DNA of 64,000 bases from the NCBI RefSeq assembly GCF_019216885.1, contig NZ_JAAQRC020000001.1:3330501-3394500 (forward strand), given 5' to 3'. Source of the stretch: Methylobacterium sp. SyP6R. Lineage in GTDB: Bacteria > Pseudomonadota > Alphaproteobacteria > Rhizobiales > Beijerinckiaceae. A program made the position numbers and the translations under genes. Below the pieces are notes generated by a model. The model did not search any database. It worked only from the letters and a program-made list of their open reading frames with translations, and was not told where the DNA came from. This document shows, in pieces, positions 45,010-52,407 of the stretch (the stretch's first letter is position 1; the number at the start of each line of letters is the position of its first letter).

Positions 45010-45846
45010 TCAGAGGGTGATGGGCTTGGTCAGCAGCGTGGCCGAGGCCGGGCACAATCCGGCCGCCTGGCGCGTGTTCCGGATCGTGGCCGGGGCCGAT
45101 GCACGGTCGCAGGCGGCAAAGCCAAGCCGTTCGAAGAAGGCGCGGGCCTCGGGGGCGCCGGTCAGCGCGTAAGCCTGGCGCGCGCCCCGATCGGAGGCTC
45201 GCCGCATCAGCAGCGCCGCCAGGTTGCGCCCATGACCCCGGCCGTGGAGGCGCGGCAGCACGGCCAGCGAGCGCAGCAGCACGTCCGGGCCGTAGGGCTC
45301 GAACCCGCCCCAGCCGACGCCGTGACCGTCCAGCGTGGTATAGCGGAAGAACGTGCGGCCGGGATCGGCCAGGTCGGCCGTCGGCAGGCCCGCCGCCGCC
45401 AGAGCCGCCGCCAGGTCCGGGCTGTCGCCCGTGATCGGGAGGTCTCGGAGAAAGGGGGTGCCGTCGTCGCGGGTCGCGGTCGTCTCGGCGAGACCGTCCG
45501 GCAGGAGATCCAGCACCACGTCGGACGGGCGGCAGAGCTTCGCACCCTTGTCCGTCACCACGATGGGCCGATTGAGGAGGATCGGGTGTGCCTGGATCGC
45601 GGCGTGCAGCGCATCGTCGGACATGGCGGAATCGCCCAGCCCGAGGGCCGCATAGGGCGTCCCCCGCTCGCGCAGGACCGCGCGGACCGGCATGCCCATA
45701 CGGTCGAGCAGAGCGACGAGATCCGGCGTGGAGGGCGGAGTGCTCAGGTATTCGATCACCGCCGGCTCGATACCGCAGGCCCGCAGGAGCTTGAGGGTGC
45801 TGCGCGAGGTGCCGCAACCCGGGTTGTGGTAGAGGGTGACGGTCAT
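45010..45846 (-). CDS. arsenate reductase ArsC fused to ArsN2-type acetyltransferase
   Basis: A 278-residue two-domain protein. Residues 1-140 are a glutaredoxin-dependent arsenate reductase with the HX3CX3R motif HNPGCGTSR (His7, Cys11, Arg15) and LLNRPIVVTDKGAKLCRP. Residues about 145-265 are a GNAT acetyltransferase of the ArsN2 type with RTFFRYTTLDGHGVGWG, a VLPRLHGRGHGRNLAALL acetyl-CoA loop and ARAFFERLGFAA. The start shares ATGA with the arsR stop. Covalent fusion of the two functions couples arsenate reduction with a modification step, whose substrate in ArsN2 proteins is not settled. Confidence 0.9.
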   Translation of the reverse strand: MTVTLYHNPGCGTSRSTLKLLRACGIEPAVIEYLSTPPSTPDLVALLDRMGMPVRAVLRERGTPYAALGLGDSAMSDDALHAAIQAHPILLNRPIVVTDKGAKLCRPSDVVLDLLPDGLAETTATRDDGTPFLRDLPITGDSPDLAAALAAAGLPTADLADPGRTFFRYTTLDGHGVGWGGFEPYGPDVLLRSLAVLPRLHGRGHGRNLAALLMRRASDRGARQAYALTGAPEARAFFERLGFAACDRASAPATIRNTRQAAGLCPASATLLTKPITL

Positions 45847-46199
45847 GCACGGGTCTCCTCGCCCTCCGGGCAGCAGGCGGTCAGCGCGGCGACCGCCGGT
45901 GTGCAGACCTCCGGCCGGCCCTGGCAGCAATCCTTCATCAGGAAGGCGATCAGGCCGGACAGGGCCGGATAGGCGGCGCTGTAGATGATCGAGCGCCCGT
46001 CCCGCCGCGAGGCGACGAGGCCGGCCTGCTCCAGCTCCTTCAGGTGAAACGAGACGGTGGAGGGCGGAGCCGCCACCCCGCCCGCGAGGGTGCCGGCCGC
46101 CACGCCCTCGGGGCCGGCCGTCACCAGGTGGCGCAGGAGGCGCAGGCGGGTGTCCTGCGACAGGGCCGCGAAGGCCTGGAGGGCTTGACGCTCGTCCAC
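45843..46199 (-). CDS. arsR: ArsR-family arsenic-responsive repressor
   Basis: A 118-residue winged-helix repressor starting from GTG. The HTH includes PPSTVSFHLKELEQAGLVAS and is followed by RRDGRSIIYSA. Cysteines near the C terminus (MKDCCQGRPEVC and ALTACCPEG) are the likely As(III) ligands, as in the type of ArsR with C-terminal vicinal cysteines. Its ATG-side control region overlaps the GAAACGT inverted repeat. It is the first gene of the ars operon and overlaps the next by 4 bases. Confidence 0.92.
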   Translation of the reverse strand: MDERQALQAFAALSQDTRLRLLRHLVTAGPEGVAAGTLAGGVAAPPSTVSFHLKELEQAGLVASRRDGRSIIYSAAYPALSGLIAFLMKDCCQGRPEVCTPAVAALTACCPEGEETRA

Positions 46200-46229
46200 G
46201 TTTCTACAATCCTGGAAATATCGAAACGT
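46198..46229. promoter_or_regulatory. ArsR operator between divergent genes
   Basis: ACGTTTC at 46198-46204 and GAAACGT at 46223-46229 form a perfect 7-bp inverted repeat with an AT-rich centre (TACAATCCTGGAAATATC). It spans the arsR start and lies 13 bases before the divergent gene, so ArsR probably represses both. Confidence 0.75.
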
Positions 46230-46241
46230 GGGGTAGCACCG

Positions 46242-46769
46242 ATGCTGGACGTTGCCAAGATGGACGCGACCTTGCCGACGCCGCCGGCTACCGAGGACAT
46301 TCCCCTCGGCGCCTTGCTGGCCGCCTGCGACGCCGAGCCGGCCGCGCCCCTGGTCTTCTCGTACGAGGGCCGGACGATCCGCCCCGGCTACCACGTCACC
46401 GAGGTGAAGGCCGGGCAGTTCGCCGCCCTCGATTGCGGCGGCAACCCGGAATCCTGGTCGGAGATCTTCGTGCAGCTCTGGGACGTGACCGACGGCGACC
46501 GCACGCACATGAAGGCGGGCAAGTTCGCGGCGATCATCCGCAAGGTCTCGGAGCATGTCGGCCTGGATCTCGGCGCGCGCCTGACCTTCGAGGTCAGCGA
46601 CGGCGTCGCCCCGATGCAGCTCCACGCCGCCGCCCGCCCGCGTCCGGCGGACGGGTCGCTCACCGTCGCCTTGGCGCCCCGCGCGGCGAGCTGCAAGCCG
46701 CGCGACCGCTGGCTCGAGGAGCAGAAGGCGGGCGCCTGCTGCAATGCCGGGCAGCCCTGTTGCGGCTGA
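46242..46769 (+). CDS. DUF6428-like protein of ars operon
   Basis: A 175-residue protein divergent from arsR. It contains PLVFSYEGRTIRPGYHVTEV and SWSEIFVQLWDV, the pattern of DUF6428 proteins that are found next to arsenic genes, as I recall. A Cys-rich C-terminal tail (ACCNAGQPCCG) could bind arsenite or another thiophilic metal. No catalytic motif or signal peptide. The start at 46242 lies just past the ArsR operator, so control by arsenic is likely. Function unknown. Confidence 0.8.
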   Translation: MLDVAKMDATLPTPPATEDIPLGALLAACDAEPAAPLVFSYEGRTIRPGYHVTEVKAGQFAALDCGGNPESWSEIFVQLWDVTDGDRTHMKAGKFAAIIRKVSEHVGLDLGARLTFEVSDGVAPMQLHAAARPRPADGSLTVALAPRAASCKPRDRWLEEQKAGACCNAGQPCCG

Positions 46770-46854
46770 ACCGACGGCGCGGCCGGTGAGGCCGGGTCGA
46801 TCGCGGCACGCCGAGAGCCCGTTCGCGTCGGCTGACCGCCGTGAAACCCTTGAT

Positions 46855-46994
46855 GTCGTCCCGGGGCCGCGCAGCGGAACCCGGGATCCATAACCGTTGA
46901 CGATGCAGGATGAAGCGGAACGTCGACCGCCATGTTCTTCGGCGTCAGCGGCTCTGGATCCCGGGCTCTCGTCTTCGACGAGACCCGGGATGAC
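46855..46994. repeat. dispersed inverted-repeat element (third type)
   Basis: A non-coding element of about 140 bases with nested inverted repeats: outer GTC(G)TCCCGGG with CCCGGGATGAC, and inner CCCGGGATCC with GGATCCCGGG, lying between the DUF6428-like gene and the CBS gene. Similar elements are frequent in Methylobacterium-type genomes, from memory. Confidence 0.75.
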
Positions 46995-47034
46995 GCGGAG
47001 GGTGTCAATACTGACGATTTGATAAAGAAATCTC

Positions 47035-47760
47035 TCACAGCATGATCGGATCCGCGCCCCAATAGGCGACGAAGGTGTGGTCGCGCACGGCGACGACGCC
47101 CGGGATACCCTCCGCCGCGGTCACCAGGCCGCGGGCCTCGGCCTCGTTCGTCACCGCGCCCCAGAGATGCACGACCCCGTCGAGCACCGTGACGTTGCCC
47201 TCGGCCTTGTCGGTCCAGGGCTGGCGGGCGAGCTCGGCCAGCAGCATGTCGCGGATGCGCCGGTCGGAGAGGGCCTGGTCGGTGCCGGCTGCGGGCGCGG
47301 CCGGGACCAGGGTCGCGAGGGCCCGCACGAGGTCGCCGCGGGTCACGATCCCGACGATTCGCTCGCTCCCGTCGGGCCGCGCCTCGACGATCGGCACGCG
47401 GCGGATGTGCCGGCGCTCCATCAGCTCGACGATCTCGTGCAGCGGCGTCTCGGGCGCGGCCGTGACCACGGAGCGCGCCATCACGTCCCGGGCCAGCCGG
47501 CCGTGGGCGCCCCGGTAGGCGTTCGCCAGGGTCTCGATCGACGCGAAGGCGTCGAGCCAGCGGTTGCGCCGCCGCTCGGTGCCGAGTTCCTCGCGGTGGA
47601 GCAGGTCGGCCTCGCTCACGATCCCGACGAGGCGCCCGTCATCGTCCGTCACCGGGACGGCGCCGAACCGCTTCTCGACGAGCAGCCGGACGATCGCCCC
47701 CAGCGGCGTCTCGGGCGTCACCGTGACGACGTCGCGGTGCATGATATCGCGTGCCAGCAT
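47035..47760 (-). CDS. CBS-domain protein with C-terminal BON domain
   Basis: A 241-residue cytoplasmic protein. Two CBS motifs: MLARDIMHRDVVTVTPETPL with VGIVSEADLLHR (residues 1-55) and LARDVMARSVVTAAPETPL with IVGIVTRGDLVRA (about 88-145). A BON domain follows (GNVTVLDGVVHLWGAVTNEA, then GIPGVVAVRDH). Such proteins bind adenine nucleotides and act as energy sensors. A FixK-type box lies 58 bases upstream of the start, so low-oxygen induction is likely. Confidence 0.92.
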   Translation of the reverse strand: MLARDIMHRDVVTVTPETPLGAIVRLLVEKRFGAVPVTDDDGRLVGIVSEADLLHREELGTERRRNRWLDAFASIETLANAYRGAHGRLARDVMARSVVTAAPETPLHEIVELMERRHIRRVPIVEARPDGSERIVGIVTRGDLVRALATLVPAAPAAGTDQALSDRRIRDMLLAELARQPWTDKAEGNVTVLDGVVHLWGAVTNEAEARGLVTAAEGIPGVVAVRDHTFVAYWGADPIML

Positions 47761-47817
47761 GGCATCCCTCCCGTTTGGGTCATGCGGCGATCCTGCGGCC
47801 GGCGGCGAGGGCCGGCT

Positions 47818-47831
47818 TTGATCCTGCTCAA
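47818..47831. promoter_or_regulatory. FixK/FNR-type box for the CBS gene
   Basis: TTGATCCTGCTCAA, 58 bases before the CBS gene start (reverse direction). Fits TTGA-N6-TCAA. Confidence 0.78.
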
Positions 47832-47864
47832 ACGTCGGCGGTCCCCGGGCCCCGGGCCCGGCGC

Positions 47865-47878
47865 TTGATCCAGCGCAA
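47865..47878. promoter_or_regulatory. FixK/FNR-type box for the P1B ATPase gene
   Basis: TTGATCCAGCGCAA, 61 bases before the ATPase ATG at 47939. Identical to three other copies in the island. Confidence 0.82.
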
Positions 47879-47938
47879 GGCCCGGCGGCCGACTTCGGCG
47901 CGTGTCTGAGAGGCAACGCGAGGGAGGCGAGGGCGGTC

Positions 47939-49873
47939 ATGGAGCGGTCACCTGCGGAGAGAGATGCATCCGGGACGATCCCGGCCGGATGGATGCTCGC
48001 CCTGCGCGGCGGGCTCGTGGCGCTGCCGCTTCTCGGGCTCGGCGCCGGTTTCGCGGCGCAGGGTCTCGGCCATCCGGAGGCCGCCGCCCTGGCCTGGAGC
48101 CTCGCCACCCTGGCGGTGCTCGCCGTGCTGCTGGTCCAGGTGGCGACGAGCCTCGCCCGGGGGGATGTCGGGCTCGACCTCGTCGCGCTCCTGTCGATGG
48201 GCGGCGCGCTCGCCCTGTCGCAGCCGCTCGCCGGCGCCGTCATCGCGCTGATGTATGCCGGCGGCCAGTCGCTGGAGGCCTATGCGGCCGGACGGGCGGG
48301 CCGGGCGATGACGGCGCTGATCGCGCGCCAGCCGCGTACCGCCCTGCGGGAGGAGACCGGGGCGGAGGGCGTCCGGGTGCACGAGGTGCCGCTCTCGGCG
48401 CTGGCCCCGGGCGACCGCATCCTCGTGCGGGCCGGCGACGTCCTGCCGGTGGACGGGCGCGTCGCCGCGGGCCGCGCCGTCCTCGACCTGTCGAGCCTCA
48501 CCGGCGAGTCGCTGCCCGCGTCCTTCGCGGCAGGAACCGCCGTGCTCAGCGGCAGCCTCAATGTCGGCCAGGCTTTCACGCTCCTGGCCGAGCGGCGGGC
48601 GGAGGAGAGCACCTATGCGGGCATCGTGCGCCTCGTCGAGGCGGCGCGGGCCGCCAAGGCGCCGATGGCGCGGCTCGCCGACCGCTACGGCCTCGTCTTC
48701 CTCGTCGTCACGCTCGTCCTCGCAGGCGGCGCCTGGGCCGCCGCGGGCGATCCCCTGCGGGCGCTCGCCGTGCTGGTGGTGGCGACGCCCTGCCCGCTGA
48801 TCCTGGCGGTGCCGGTCGCCCTGGTCTCCGGCCTGTCGCGCGCGGCGCGGCGCGGCATCCTCGTCAAGGGCGGCGGGGCCCTGGAGACCCTGGCCAAGGT
48901 GGAGATCCTCGTCGTCGACAAGACCGGCACCCTGACCCACGGCCGGGCGCGCCTGAAATCGGTCGCGGCGCTGCCGCCCTTCGGCGAGGAGGAGGCCCTG
49001 CACTTGGCGGCGTCCCTCGACCAGGCCTCGGCCCACCCGATCGCCCGGGCGCTCGTCGAGGCGGCGAAGGCGCGCGGCCTGCGCCTTGCCTCCCCGTCGG
49101 CGGTGACCGAGGTCCCGGGCGACGGCGTGATCGGGCTCGTGGAGGGGCGGCGCGTGAGCGCGGGCGGGCCGCGCCTGATGCGCGCGCAGGGAATCGCCTT
49201 TCCGTCGCAGCAGACAGGGGGGGACCCGGCGGGGCGGGACGCCGCGGCCACGATCCTGGTGGCGGTCGACGGCCGGCCGGCCGCGATCCTGTCCTTCGCC
49301 GATCCGCTGCGCCGCGACGGTGCCGCCATCCTGGCCGCCCTGCGGGAGTGCGGAATCGCCCGGATCGTGCTCGCGACCGGGGACCGGCGCGCCGTGGCGG
49401 AAGCGCTCACCGCGGGCCTGCCGATCGACGCGGTGGCGGCCGATCTCGACCCGGCGGACAAGACGCAGGTCGTCGTCGCCGAGCGGCTGCGCGGGGCGGT
49501 GATGATGGTGGGCGACGGGATCAACGATGCGCCCGCCCTGGCGGCGGCGGATCTCGGGGTGGCGCTGGGCGCCCGGGGTGCCGCCGCGGCGGCGGAGGCC
49601 GCCGACGTGGTCCTGCTCGTCGACAGCCTGGCGCCGCTGCCGGAGGCCATCCGCATCGCCAGGAAGGCCCGTACCATCGCCCTCCAGAGCGTGCTCGCCG
49701 GGCTCGGGCTCTCGCTCGCCGGAATGGTCGCGGCCGCCCTCGGCGCGCTCACGCCGGTGCAGGGCGCCCTGGTGCAGGAGGCCATCGACGTCGCCGTCAT
49801 CCTGAACGCGATGCGGGCCCTGTCGGGGCCCGGCGCCGATCAGGGCGCGGACACGGGCCCGCCGGCGGCGTGA
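47939..49873 (+). CDS. heavy-metal translocating P-type ATPase (P1B)
   Basis: A 644-residue metal pump. No N-terminal Cys-rich metal-binding domain is present. Seen: LTGESLPAS (actuator), membrane motif ATPCPLILAVPVALVSGLS (Cys-Pro-Cys variant is CPL here: TPCPL), VDKTGTLTHG phosphorylation site, hinge GDGINDAPALAAADLGVAL. The TPCPL motif with few helices at the front resembles Zn/Co/Cd-type pumps of alphaproteobacterial stress islands. Substrate metal is uncertain. A FixK-type box lies 61 bases upstream. Confidence 0.92.
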   Translation: MERSPAERDASGTIPAGWMLALRGGLVALPLLGLGAGFAAQGLGHPEAAALAWSLATLAVLAVLLVQVATSLARGDVGLDLVALLSMGGALALSQPLAGAVIALMYAGGQSLEAYAAGRAGRAMTALIARQPRTALREETGAEGVRVHEVPLSALAPGDRILVRAGDVLPVDGRVAAGRAVLDLSSLTGESLPASFAAGTAVLSGSLNVGQAFTLLAERRAEESTYAGIVRLVEAARAAKAPMARLADRYGLVFLVVTLVLAGGAWAAAGDPLRALAVLVVATPCPLILAVPVALVSGLSRAARRGILVKGGGALETLAKVEILVVDKTGTLTHGRARLKSVAALPPFGEEEALHLAASLDQASAHPIARALVEAAKARGLRLASPSAVTEVPGDGVIGLVEGRRVSAGGPRLMRAQGIAFPSQQTGGDPAGRDAAATILVAVDGRPAAILSFADPLRRDGAAILAALRECGIARIVLATGDRRAVAEALTAGLPIDAVAADLDPADKTQVVVAERLRGAVMMVGDGINDAPALAAADLGVALGARGAAAAAEAADVVLLVDSLAPLPEAIRIARKARTIALQSVLAGLGLSLAGMVAAALGALTPVQGALVQEAIDVAVILNAMRALSGPGADQGADTGPPAA

Positions 49874-49955
49874 CGCCGATGCCCCGGGGCGCCCGGCGCC
49901 CATTCGGCGGGCCCGTCTTGAAAGCAGATCCCGGTGGCGGACGCGCGGCTGCGCC

Positions 49956-50165
49956 TCACTCGACGAAGGTCCAGCCGGATTTGAGGGCGCGCAAATCCTC
50001 CGCGTCGAACGGCTCGAGGTCTTCCGTCGCGACCGGCGAGATCGGGATCTCGTCGTCGGGTCGCGGCGGCGCCGGGACGATTGCAGGCCTGAGCGTCTGC
50101 CGGATGGCCTTGCGCCGGCGCGCGGTCCGGAGCGCGTCGGTCCTCGTCGGTCGATGCCGCATCAT
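49956..50165 (-). CDS. small hypothetical protein, 69 residues
   Basis: A short reading frame of MMRHRPTRTDALRTARRRK type, with an Arg-rich first half and an acidic second half ending LRALKSGWTFVE. It lies 14 bases downstream of the universal stress gene in the same direction, with a GGGGAGGC ribosome-site-like sequence upstream. No known family recognised. It is probably cotranscribed with usp under the same FixK-type box. Confidence 0.55.
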   Translation of the reverse strand: MMRHRPTRTDALRTARRRKAIRQTLRPAIVPAPPRPDDEIPISPVATEDLEPFDAEDLRALKSGWTFVE

Positions 50166-50179
50166 GACGAGCCTCCCCT

Positions 50180-51040
50180 TCAATGAGCGAGAAACAGCGG
50201 GACCGGTGCGTCGAGCAGGAACGCGCGGGTCACGCCGCCGAAGACGAATTCCCGCGTGCGGGAATGCCGGTAGGCTCCCATCACGATCAGGTCGGCCCGC
50301 ACCTGCTCGGCGTGGCCGCGCAGCGTGTCGGCGGTGCCGCCCACCTGCGGCAGGTCGGTGACCGTGACGGCGACGCCGTGCCGCGCGAGGTGGCGGGCGA
50401 AGTCGGCTCCCGGCACGGTCGTGAGCAGGTCGTCGGGATCGCCGACCGTGACGAGCTCGACGGCCTCGGCGGCGCGCAGGAGCGGCAGGGCGTCGTTGGC
50501 GGCGCGGGCGGCCTGCAGGCTGCCGTCCCAGGCCACGACGATCCGCCTCCCGGCGAAGGCCGGATGCGTGCGCGGCACCGCGATCACCGGACGGCCGCTC
50601 GCCATCAGCGCCGTCTCGATCGTCTCGCGCGACAGGATCTCGCTGCGCGGATCGAGATCGAGAACGGTCAGGTCGTGCAGGCGCGCCTCGGCGGCCAGCC
50701 GATGCACCACCTCCGGATAGGGCAGGCGCGGCGTCTCCCAGGTGCAGGTCAGGCCGGCCTGCGCCGCCGCGCCGGCCGCATTCTCCGCGAAGGCGCGGGC
50801 CAGGGCGTCGAGGCGGCGGTCGACGGCCGTGACGCCGTCGTCGGAGGGACCGGCGAGCCACGAATCGGTGCCGACGAGGCACCAGGAGGAGGACTGGATC
50901 GTCACGTGGGCGCTCGCCGCCTCCGCCAGCGAGAGCCCGTACCCGATCGCCGGGGAGACCGGATGATCCTCGTCCTCCACGATCGTGCCGATGAGGAGGT
51001 CGCGGAGACCGGCGAGCGGGGATGAAGCATGCGTCGACAT
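50180..51040 (-). CDS. universal stress protein (two UspA domains)
   Basis: A 286-residue tandem UspA-domain protein. The first half (residues 10-140) is degenerate; the second carries RRIVVAWDGSLQAARAANDA and the nucleotide-binding end MGAYRHSRTREFVFGGVTRAFL, here given in part as MGAYRHSRTREFVFGG. The gene starts 58 bases from a FixK-type box in the divergent region with the Crp/Fnr regulator. Expected role is survival under oxygen or energy limitation. Confidence 0.9.
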   Translation of the reverse strand: MSTHASSPLAGLRDLLIGTIVEDEDHPVSPAIGYGLSLAEAASAHVTIQSSSWCLVGTDSWLAGPSDDGVTAVDRRLDALARAFAENAAGAAAQAGLTCTWETPRLPYPEVVHRLAAEARLHDLTVLDLDPRSEILSRETIETALMASGRPVIAVPRTHPAFAGRRIVVAWDGSLQAARAANDALPLLRAAEAVELVTVGDPDDLLTTVPGADFARHLARHGVAVTVTDLPQVGGTADTLRGHAEQVRADLIVMGAYRHSRTREFVFGGVTRAFLLDAPVPLFLAH

Positions 51041-51097
51041 GGATCGCCTCCGGTGGGAGCCGGAGACGAGGCTTCCTCCCTACGAGGCCGGTCGGCT

Positions 51098-51111
51098 TTG
51101 ATCCAGCGCAA
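51098..51111. promoter_or_regulatory. FixK/FNR-type box for the usp gene
   Basis: TTGATCCAGCGCAA, 58 bases upstream of the usp start; also 156 bases from the Crp/Fnr regulator ATG on the other side. Confidence 0.82.
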
Positions 51112-51266
51112 CTGGTACCGGCCTCAAAGCCGCGACATCCGTCCGGCGACGAGGCCGCGCCTCCGTAAATGTCCTTAAGCAGACACACTTACGCGGCCGA
51201 CCGGAATTTCCGCGTGACCACGATCCGGACATTCTCATCCGCGTCGAAGGGATGAGGAGTGCACCG

Positions 51267-51959
51267 ATGTCGCCGGAGATGGCCCTGCCCCCTGTCTCAC
51301 GCCCGGTCGTGAGCCCCCGCGCCCGAGCCACGGGCCGCGACGGCGCCGGCCTCTTCGCCGGCTGCCCGGACCTCATCGGCACGCCCTCCGCCTATGCCCG
51401 CGAGGAAGAGATCTTCGGCGAGGGCGAGGAGGCGGAGAGCGTCTACCGGGTGGTGCAGGGCGCGGTCCGCACCCACAAGGTGCTGAGCGACGGCCGGCGC
51501 CAGATCACCGGCTTCCACCTGCCCGGCGACCTGTTCGGCTTCGACCAGGGCGAGACCCACCGGCACACCGCCGAGGCCCTGTCCGGGACCCGGGTCCTGA
51601 CCTTCAAGCGGCGGCAGATCGAGCGGGTCGCCGCCGACCGGGCCGAGGTCGCCTGCCAGCTCTGGAGCCTGGCGGCCCGGGCCCTGCGCCACGCCCAGGA
51701 CCACATGCTGCTGCTCGGGCGGCGCTCGGCGGTCGAGCGCGTCGCCGCCTTCCTGCTCGACGTCGATGCGCGGCTCGGCGGCACCGGCACCTTCGACCTG
51801 CCGATGACGCGGCGCGACATCGCCGACTATCTCGGCCTGACCATCGAGACCGTGTCGCGCACGATCTCGCAGCTCGAAGGCGAGGGGGCGCTCCTGCGCA
51901 CCGGCGGCCGGCAGGTCAGCCTGCGCCGCGGACGGATGCACCGCCTCGTCGAGGATTGA
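51267..51959 (+). CDS. Crp/Fnr-family regulator (FixK-like)
   Basis: A 230-residue regulator. The cNMP-like beta-barrel is seen as EEIFGEGEEAESVYRVVQG and FHLPGDLFGFDQGETH (residues about 45-100) and the DNA-binding helices as MTRRDIADYLGLTIETVSRT (about 183-202), a match to the FixK recognition-helix pattern. No N-terminal Cys cluster for an FNR iron-sulfur centre is present. I place the start at the ATG at 51267, with AGGAG at 51255-51259; the ATG at 51252 is an alternative. It is a plausible activator for the FixK-type boxes around it. Confidence 0.92.
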   Translation: MSPEMALPPVSRPVVSPRARATGRDGAGLFAGCPDLIGTPSAYAREEEIFGEGEEAESVYRVVQGAVRTHKVLSDGRRQITGFHLPGDLFGFDQGETHRHTAEALSGTRVLTFKRRQIERVAADRAEVACQLWSLAARALRHAQDHMLLLGRRSAVERVAAFLLDVDARLGGTGTFDLPMTRRDIADYLGLTIETVSRTISQLEGEGALLRTGGRQVSLRRGRMHRLVED

Positions 51960-52002
51960 GCAGCCCAGCCGGCCCACCGATGAAGCGAGAGGGGAGGTCG
52001 TC

Positions 52003-52347
52003 ATGACGACGTTCGACGAACGCGAGCAGGCCTTCGAGCGCCGGTTCGTGCACGAGGAGGACCGGCGTTTCCAGGAGCGCACCCGGCGCAACCGGCTCCT
52101 GGCGCGCTGGGCCGGCGAGCGGATGGCGCTCGATCCCGACGCGGCCTCGCGCTTCACCGACGCCTTCGTGGGGGAGACCGTGCCCCTCGACGACGAGGCG
52201 GTCCTGGCGCGCCTCGTGGTGGACCTGGCGGCGGCGGGGGCCGACGAGCCGGTCTCCGTGCTGCGCCGGGAGATGCAGCGTTGTGCCGGTCTCGCCCGGG
52301 CCGAGAGCCGCGTCGGCCTTGCGCTGGATCAAGGCTCGTCGGCGTGA
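52003..52347 (+). CDS. DUF1476 protein, ATPase inhibitor zeta-subunit family
   Basis: A 114-residue protein beginning MTTFDEREQAFERRFVHEE, the signature of the alphaproteobacterial zeta subunit that inhibits F1-ATPase hydrolysis by inserting its N terminus. The four-helix layout continues with RNRLLARWAGERM and ends with VSVLRREMQRCAG. It is likely a paralogue, as the canonical zeta gene usually sits elsewhere; this cannot be checked here. Ribosome site GGGGAGG is 8 bases upstream. Linked to the FixK-like regulator and BON gene, it could spare ATP during hypoxia. Confidence 0.85.
   Translation: MTTFDEREQAFERRFVHEEDRRFQERTRRNRLLARWAGERMALDPDAASRFTDAFVGETVPLDDEAVLARLVVDLAAAGADEPVSVLRREMQRCAGLARAESRVGLALDQGSSA
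52319..52332. promoter_or_regulatory. FixK/FNR-type box for the BON-domain gene
   Basis: TTGCGCTGGATCAA, the complement of TTGATCCAGCGCAA, within the last codons of the DUF1476 gene and 76 bases before the BON gene ATG. Confidence 0.75.
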
Positions 52348-52407
52348 CCCGCCGAAAGTCCCCCGCTGGAGTCTCGCCGTTCCGCCGAGACATGCAGGAG
52401 CGCCGTC

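Noticed and set aside
46855..46994. Possible small RNA or riboswitch in the gap after the DUF6428-like gene
   Set aside because: The nested inverted repeats look like a dispersed extragenic element, and no promoter, terminator or aptamer pattern was recognised.
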